This document shows positions 22,790 through 27,218 of a stretch of DNA of 27,218 bases, in pieces. A program made the translations under genes and the position numbers. The stretch is from assembly GCA_015259045.1 (NCBI GenBank), contig JABZHD010000003.1, positions 1 to 27,218 on the forward strand, in the 5' to 3' direction. The first letter of the stretch is position 1. Each line of letters opens with the position of its first letter. The stretch is from Atopobium sp. GTDB taxonomy: Bacteria; Actinomycetota; Coriobacteriia; Coriobacteriales; Atopobiaceae. The notes beneath the pieces are model-generated. The model saw only the letters and a program-made list of their open reading frames with translations. It searched no databases and was not told the DNA's origin.

Positions 22790-22795
22790 TACACT
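22790..22795 (+). promoter_or_regulatory. Candidate extended -10 for the Pth2 gene
   Basis: TGGTACACT gives a TACACT -10 with TGn extension, about 28 bases before the start codon at 22824. The -35 region is poor. Confidence 0.35.
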
Positions 22796-22823
22796 TAGCA
22801 CTCAGTTTCTAGAAAGGTTTTTC

Positions 22824-23264
22824 ATGCCAAGCTCTTCGTATAAATCAAAACAAATGATTGTTATTCGTCGCGATCTTAAGATGCGAAAAGGGAAAATTGC
22901 TGCTCAGGCAAGTCATGCGTGTGTTGAAGCCACGCTTATGGCACTTGCAAAAGAGCGTCGACTTGATCAGGTTCGTGTTACCGATGATCAGAATTGGGTC
23001 TATTTGGACCATGCTGACGAAGATACCTCTGCAATCACTAACTGGTTTGATGCTGGCGTTGCAAAGGTATGTGTCTACGTTGATTCTGAAGAAGCGTTGC
23101 TTGAACTTGCTGCTGAAGGAAAAGCTCGTGGCTTTGTTGTGGCCCTTATTAGGGACGCGGGCTTTACCGAGTTCCATGGAGAACCAACATTTACCTGTCT
23201 GGCATTTGAGCCACTTGCTGCAGAAGATATTGACCCGTTAACAGGCGAGTTGCCTTTGTACTAG
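22824..23264 (+). CDS. pth2: Peptidyl-tRNA hydrolase, Pth2 (archaeal/eukaryotic) type
   Basis: 146 residues from the ATG at 22824, with AAAGG 6 bases upstream; a frame extending back to 22722 lacks a ribosome site and crosses the promoter. The core is Pth2: QMIVIRRDLKMRKGKIAAQ, then SHACVEA (K22, G23, K24, A26-A28 region), a central VDSEEALLELA and the closing GEPTFTCLAFEP block. Such enzymes release peptides from peptidyl-tRNA that drops off ribosomes. Most bacteria use the unrelated Pth1 fold, so this copy is a second or replacement enzyme. A tandem repeat begins at its last codons. Confidence 0.88.
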   Translation: MPSSSYKSKQMIVIRRDLKMRKGKIAAQASHACVEATLMALAKERRLDQVRVTDDQNWVYLDHADEDTSAITNWFDAGVAKVCVYVDSEEALLELAAEGKARGFVVALIRDAGFTEFHGEPTFTCLAFEPLAAEDIDPLTGELPLY

Positions 23265-23327
23265 GCAATCTGCCTCAGTACTAGCAAGCTGCCACTGTAC
23301 TAGTAAGTTGTCTCTGTCCAGACGAGG
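23251..23327 (+). repeat. Imperfect 19-20-bp tandem repeat over the pth2 stop codon
   Basis: Units at 23251-23270, 23271-23289 and 23290-23308, and a decayed fourth to 23327, share TGCC, GTACTAG and AA at fixed places. The first unit contains the real stop TAG, so each later unit carries a copied stop. It looks like local duplication of the gene end. Confidence 0.6.
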
Positions 23328-23331
23328 ATAC

Positions 23332-23781
23332 CTACATCAAGAAGGTATGGCTCATAACCTCGTCAAAGATAGTGGTAACTACAAACATACCAATTGAGGC
23401 ATAAAGGATTGTTGCCTGCCAAGAAAGGTGATTGGTCTCGATTTTTGAAATACGAGGATCAAGCTTTCCTTCTTTAAGGCTGATGGGGTCATCAATATCG
23501 CGCGTAAAGCCCATCTGACGGTCCTCGTACTCTTTTCCACTAAAGAGCAGACCAACGCCGCAAGCAATAATTCCCAAAGAAGAAATGACGTACATAACAC
23601 GGCGCACCCAGTCGATGCCCATAAACATATCCATACCGCTGGTAAAGTACGCAAATGCGAAGATAACAGCACTCATTCCAGCTGCTGTAAGACAACCATA
23701 ACCAAATGCACGCAAGGCACTCAGTGCCAGCTCTTTGAACTTCTCGCCACGAGAAGGTGTTTGTGAAAACTTGCTATCCAT
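23332..23781 (-). CDS. Three-helix membrane protein, function unknown
   Basis: 149 residues from the ATG at 23781, with AAGGAG 6 bases upstream. Hydrophobic segments lie at about 33-49 (AAGMSAVIFAFAYF), 65-83 (VMYVISSLGIIACGVGLLF) and 124-143 (ATILYASIGMFVVTTIF). A charged cytoplasmic loop with KEYEDRQMGFTRDIDDP joins the second and third. No motif is recognised. It faces the pth2 gene tail to tail; GACGAGG/CCTCGTC (about 23321-23364) with an inner ATACCT/AGGTAT could form a shared end structure that covers its stop codon. Confidence 0.75.
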   Translation of the reverse strand: MDSKFSQTPSRGEKFKELALSALRAFGYGCLTAAGMSAVIFAFAYFTSGMDMFMGIDWVRRVMYVISSLGIIACGVGLLFSGKEYEDRQMGFTRDIDDPISLKEGKLDPRISKIETNHLSWQATILYASIGMFVVTTIFDEVMSHTFLM

Positions 23782-23885
23782 ACACAACTCCTTGGTTGTT
23801 TATTTGTTTTCTGTATAGCTTATAGCGTATAGGAAGTCTGCGCTTGATGATACAATTTCTACAGTAAATCTTGGCAGGAGGACGC

Positions 23886-25367
23886 ATGCGTATCGGCTTT
23901 GATAACGAGAAGTACATCACTATGCAGGCGGATCGAATCCACCAGCGTATCAGTGAATTTGGCGGCAAGCTCTACCTTGAGTTTGGCGGTAAACTGCTCG
24001 ACGACAACCACGCTTCTCGCATCCTCCCTGGATTTGCTCCAGATGCAAAAGCTCAGATGCTTCAGCAGCTTGCTCACGAGGCAGAGGTTGTCTTTGCTAT
24101 CAATGCAAACGACATTGAAAACGGCAAGCGCAGAAGCGATATTGGCGTTACCTATGCCGATGACGTGCTGAGGCTTATGGACATCTTCCGTGCTCGCGGC
24201 CTTGCCATTGGCGGCGTTGTCATTACGCAGTACTCTGGTCAGCCAAAGGCAAAGGCCTATCGTGCGCGCCTAGAAAACATGGGCATTGCCGTGTACCGCC
24301 ATTACCCCATTGAGGGCTACCCCTCCAATATTGACCTTATTGTCTCGGCGGAGGGCTACGGTAAAAACGAGTACGTCAAGACTACGCATCCTCTGGTAGT
24401 TGTTACAGCACCTGGTCCTGGCTCAGGCAAGCTTGCTGTCTGCCTTTCGCAGCTCTACAACGAGAACGCCCGTGGAGTTCGCGCAGGTTATGCAAAGTTT
24501 GAGACATTCCCCGTTTGGAACCTTCCGCTCAAGCACCCCGTAAACGTTGCCTACGAGGCAGCTACGGCAGATTTGGGCGACAACAACATCATCGATCCAT
24601 ATCACCTTGAGGCTCACGGCAAAGTTACCGTTAACTACAATCGCGACGTTGAGGCTTTTCCTGTGCTTAAAGCCATGATGGAGAAAATCGCAGGTACCAG
24701 CCCGTATCAGTCTCCAACCGATATGGGTGTCAATATGGTTGGAAACTGCATTATTGATGATGAGGTTTGCCAGGAAGCTTCAAAGGCAGAGATTGTTCGC
24801 AGGTGGTTTAGGGCTGCCGAGAAACTCGAGCGCACGGGCATGGGTGAGCGTGAACTCACAAAGATTAATCTCTTGATGAAAGACGTTAACGTTGACCAGA
24901 ACTTCTCGCCAGCTCATGCAGCTTGTTTGCATAAAGCAGAAGAGACAGGAAAGCTTGCGGGCGCTATGGTTATGCCTGACGGCACCATTATTACCGGCAA
25001 GACTTCGGAGCTTTTAGGTGCGCCAGCGTCGCTTTTGCTCAACGCCCTCAAATACGTAGTTGGCATTGAGAAGAAGACGTTTATTGTCTCGGATGAGGTT
25101 TTAAGGCCTATTTGCGCACTAAAAGAGAACAACTTTAAGCTGGCTCGCACCAGCCTCTGCGCTGATGAGATGCTCATTGCGCTCTCTATCAGCTCAATTA
25201 CCAACCCATTGGCCGGAAAAGCCGTTGATGCCACGCAACTTCTCCGTGGATGCGACGCGTATTTCTCGTCAATTATTCCAAGCGATGACGAGTCCATCTA
25301 TCACAAGCTGGGCATCAACGTATGCTGCGAGCCAATTTTTGAACAAGGACATTTCTTTCACCAGTGA
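23886..25367 (+). CDS. DUF1846 family protein
   Basis: 493 residues from the ATG at 23886, with AGGAGG 4 bases upstream. Length and sequence match the DUF1846 family found in Firmicutes and Actinobacteria: MRIGFDNEKYITMQADRI at the start, RILPGFAPDAKAQML, YSGQPKAKAY, a P-loop-like TAPGPGSGKLAV at 174-185, FPVWNLPLKHPVN, GVNMVGNCI and a hydrophobic Cys-containing C-terminus. Crystal structures are known for the family, but I know of no settled function; the P-loop-like turn suggests phosphate or nucleotide binding. No signal peptide. Its stop overlaps the GTG of the muramidase gene, so the two are probably made together. Confidence 0.92.
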   Translation: MRIGFDNEKYITMQADRIHQRISEFGGKLYLEFGGKLLDDNHASRILPGFAPDAKAQMLQQLAHEAEVVFAINANDIENGKRRSDIGVTYADDVLRLMDIFRARGLAIGGVVITQYSGQPKAKAYRARLENMGIAVYRHYPIEGYPSNIDLIVSAEGYGKNEYVKTTHPLVVVTAPGPGSGKLAVCLSQLYNENARGVRAGYAKFETFPVWNLPLKHPVNVAYEAATADLGDNNIIDPYHLEAHGKVTVNYNRDVEAFPVLKAMMEKIAGTSPYQSPTDMGVNMVGNCIIDDEVCQEASKAEIVRRWFRAAEKLERTGMGERELTKINLLMKDVNVDQNFSPAHAACLHKAEETGKLAGAMVMPDGTIITGKTSELLGAPASLLLNALKYVVGIEKKTFIVSDEVLRPICALKENNFKLARTSLCADEMLIALSISSITNPLAGKAVDATQLLRGCDAYFSSIIPSDDESIYHKLGINVCCEPIFEQGHFFHQ

Positions 25368-26326
25368 TTTTTAAGAGCTCACATAAAAGCAAGAAAACGA
25401 GAAACTCTACGACTCGTTCTAAAACTAAACACACACCTGCTTCTGCAAACGCTTCAAAACGTAAGCAGCGGGCGATGCATACACTTGAGCAAAATTCCCA
25501 AAACAATCCTGTTGTTACATGGGGACTCATTACACTGGCTATTGTATTTGTGCTGGCATTGTTGCAATCGTGCCAGGGACTTTTCTCCCTCTCTTTTGAC
25601 AACAAATTGATTATCAAAAACGAGGTCCCCTATGAGTGGGAAAACCTTAACTACGACGCAACGGGACGTGCGCATTATGTGGTGGACGGAGAAGAGCTCA
25701 CTCGCACGGGCGTTGATGTCTCTTCTCACCAGGGGCTTATTGACTGGGAAGCTGTTGCTGCCGATAACATTCAGTTTGCCATACTTCGCATTGGCTACCG
25801 CGGCTCCACCGAGGGTGGTATTCGCGCAGATGAACTGTTTGAGACCAACCTAAAGGGTGCGCAAAGCGCTGGTCTTGATGTAGGTGTGTACTTCTTCTCG
25901 CAGGCTATTAACGTGGAAGAAGCTCGCGAGGAGGCCGCTTTTGTTTTGCAGCAGCTACGGGAAGCAGGAGTTACGAAGCTTGCTCTTCCTGTTGCGTTTG
26001 ACCTGGAGCCTTCTCCTGATTACAGCGGCCGCGCCGACAACCTTTCCCCTGCAGAAACTAACGCTATTGCGCGCGCGTTTTGCACCACCATTCAAGAAGC
26101 GGGATATCGCGTCATTGTGTATGGCAACAAAGTTGATCTAAATCGCTTTGACCTGGTCTCGCTTGACGAGCCCATTTGGCTGGCGCAATACGTTGATCAA
26201 CCAGACGTAAACTTTAACTTTTTGATATGGCAATACACCTCAACAGGACAAGTTGACGGTATTACCGGTTCAGTTGATTTGAATTTGGACTTCTCACGCG
26301 TCTCTACAAGCAAGAGTCCAAAGTAG
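25364..26326 (+). CDS. Membrane-anchored GH25 muramidase (lysozyme-like)
   Basis: 320 residues if started at GTG 25364, which overlaps the DUF1846 stop (GTGA). An internal ATG at 25475 would drop the basic N-terminus; neither has a strong ribosome site, and translational coupling favours the GTG. Residues 1-48 are Lys/Arg/Thr-rich and cytoplasmic, 50-69 are a membrane helix, and 115-315 are a GH25 domain: TGVDVSSHQGLIDW (D118), FAILRIGYRG, VYFFSQAINVEEA, LPVAFDLEPS (D213, E215, the catalytic pair region), VYGNKVDL and WLAQYV. It cleaves the MurNAc-GlcNAc bond outside the membrane and probably remodels the wall. Confidence 0.92.
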   Translation: MIFKSSHKSKKTRNSTTRSKTKHTPASANASKRKQRAMHTLEQNSQNNPVVTWGLITLAIVFVLALLQSCQGLFSLSFDNKLIIKNEVPYEWENLNYDATGRAHYVVDGEELTRTGVDVSSHQGLIDWEAVAADNIQFAILRIGYRGSTEGGIRADELFETNLKGAQSAGLDVGVYFFSQAINVEEAREEAAFVLQQLREAGVTKLALPVAFDLEPSPDYSGRADNLSPAETNAIARAFCTTIQEAGYRVIVYGNKVDLNRFDLVSLDEPIWLAQYVDQPDVNFNFLIWQYTSTGQVDGITGSVDLNLDFSRVSTSKSPK

Positions 26327-26373
26327 AGCTTCCACGCCCGCCACAAATGCTAAACGCGCCGCAGCCCGTAAGG

Positions 26374-26847
26374 CTATCCGACCTTCACGGAACCAGTCAG
26401 GGTAACGGTAGGATCAAGCGCCTGAGCATGCGCAAAAGCGCCTCCTAGGCTACATGAACTTACCAGCGTAAACACTACCCACAAGATGATGGCTGCAAGC
26501 AATACCGCCAGCGCCACACGACCCAGTCTCATGCGAGAAGAACGACGTCTTCTCGCCGCATATGCTGCCTGAGCTTCATCTCTGGGGTTGAGCGTTCCAT
26601 AGTGATTGCCGTAAGCAGTTCTTGCTCGACCACGTGCACGGGCGGCATCTGCACGGGCATGGTTAACGGGATTTGTTGGGCGATCTTGCGTCATCCTACG
26701 CTGCGCCTGTGCACGGCTTCCAACAGCTGCGTGACGACCTCGTACCGCACGCGGAGAGGTAGAAGACTCCCCATTGCGAGAGACAGTAGGTGGAACCTGA
26801 GTTGGACGCTTTTTCTTACCAAAGCCAAAGAGGTTGTTCTCTGCCAT
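26374..26847 (-). CDS. Basic single-pass membrane protein, function unknown
   Basis: 157 residues from the ATG at 26847, with AAGGA 6 bases upstream. The first 105 residues are polar, Arg-rich and probably disordered in the cytoplasm (RARGRARTAYG, AARRRRSSRMR). A membrane helix spans about 110-131 (VALAVLLAAIILWVVFTLV), then SSCSLGGAF and a short outer tail. The Arg-rich part contains the over-represented word TTCTCGCC at 26550-26557. The topology resembles division- or wall-associated anchors, but no family is recognised. Confidence 0.65.
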   Translation of the reverse strand: MAENNLFGFGKKKRPTQVPPTVSRNGESSTSPRAVRGRHAAVGSRAQAQRRMTQDRPTNPVNHARADAARARGRARTAYGNHYGTLNPRDEAQAAYAARRRRSSRMRLGRVALAVLLAAIILWVVFTLVSSCSLGGAFAHAQALDPTVTLTGSVKVG

Positions 26848-26948
26848 CAACAATCCTTGCTAAAAGATTCGTTTACCGAAAAAAGAATACACCGACTTTG
26901 CTTTTCTCGCCTTGAAAAGCATCTATCCCGTTACAATAAAGCGCTATA

Positions 26949-26972
26949 CAGACTGATTTTCTGTAAAGTCTG
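26949..26972 (+). promoter_or_regulatory. Small hairpin in the asparaginase leader
   Basis: CAGACT (26949-26954) pairs with AGTCTG (26967-26972). It lies just downstream of a promoter-like TTACAATAAA (26930-26939) and 26 bases before the start codon. Its role is unknown. Confidence 0.3.
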
Positions 26973-26997
26973 CACAATTGGAATTCATGGGGGACGT

Positions 26998-27218
26998 GTG
27001 AAGAAACTTTTACTGATGGCAACAGGAGGAACTATTGCTTCTGTTTCCACTGAATCGGGCTTGGCTCCCTCACTTTCAGGAGAAGAGCTTTTAGCCAACG
27101 TCCCTCTTGTTCATGACCTCTGCGAATTTGATTTCAAACAAGTCATGAATATCGACAGCACCAATATGCGTCCTCAAAACTGGCTCCAGATCAGAGACGC
27201 CATTATTGAGTCGTATGA
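26998..27218 (+). CDS. L-asparaginase, N-terminal part
   Basis: 73 codons and 2 bases before the window edge. Starting at GTG 26998 (GGGGG 4 bases upstream), it reads KKLLLMATGGTIASV, where TGGTIAS carries the first catalytic threonine, then GLAPSLSGEELLANV and NIDSTNMRPQNW, the family's second signature near the substrate site. It hydrolyses asparagine to aspartate and ammonia. No signal peptide is seen, which favours a cytosolic (type I) enzyme. The distal catalytic Thr-Asp-Lys set lies outside the window. Confidence 0.92.
   Translation, partial: MKKLLLMATGGTIASVSTESGLAPSLSGEELLANVPLVHDLCEFDFKQVMNIDSTNMRPQNWLQIRDAIIESY

Overview
The window looks like a chromosomal segment of a host-associated, carbohydrate-fermenting Gram-positive bacterium. 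The gene set (complete ascorbate PTS, fructose PTS without an attached IIA domain, ROK kinase, M32 peptidase, DUF1846, GH25 muramidase, lipobox lipoproteins, zinc-ribbon MscL) and moderate base composition would fit Coriobacteriia, for example the Atopobium/Lancefieldella group. That placement is inference from gene content, not a search result.

Layout. 1-5231 (minus strand) is an L-ascorbate (ula/sga) operon read from right to left: IIA, IIC, IIB, an unannotated cytosolic FG-GAP-like beta-propeller, UlaG lactonase and the start of an UlaF/AraD epimerase that leaves the window. A divergent DeoR-family regulator (5895-6659) lies across a 660-bp AT-rich spacer with several GAACGTTT-type sites. 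6660-7153 is a non-coding convergent region holding a 13-bp perfect palindrome, four 23-nt repeats spaced by whole helical turns, and the yebC terminator. 7154-10746 holds yebC and a fructose pair (fruA-fruK), with an intrinsic terminator and a palindrome in front of fruA. 10992-14271 is a tight minus-strand run: PLP aminotransferase, a D-Ala-D-Ala-ligase-like protein lacking two usual metal ligands, and a ROK glucokinase. 14468-16535 (plus strand) has an M32 carboxypeptidase and MscL with a C-terminal zinc ribbon. 16650-21449 (minus strand) has a twin-arginine lipoprotein, mannose-6-phosphate isomerase, a second lipoprotein, a TetR regulator, a small Cys protein and an XRE-type regulator. 21489-22117 is non-coding and contains a candidate structured RNA on the plus strand. 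22118-27218 has a short A24 prepilin peptidase, a Pth2-type peptidyl-tRNA hydrolase, a three-helix membrane protein, a DUF1846-GH25 overlapping pair, a basic single-pass membrane protein and the 5' part of an L-asparaginase.

How the genes work together. The ula and fru sets take up and phosphorylate ascorbate and fructose. UlaG, UlaF, FruK, ManA and the ROK kinase feed the products into central sugar metabolism. Asparaginase, M32 and the aminotransferase point to amino-acid and peptide use. Ddl-like, GH25 and the lipoproteins belong to the envelope.

The most unusual signals are (i) the helically phased 23-nt repeats at 6846-7024, (ii) the multi-helix RNA candidate at 21852-22050, (iii) a heavily over-represented word TTCTCGCC (13 exact copies, three extended to a 14-mer, one inverted pair making a stem), reminiscent of a DNA uptake sequence, and (iv) the altered metal site of the Ddl-like protein. 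No tRNA, rRNA, CRISPR array or insertion sequence was recognised.
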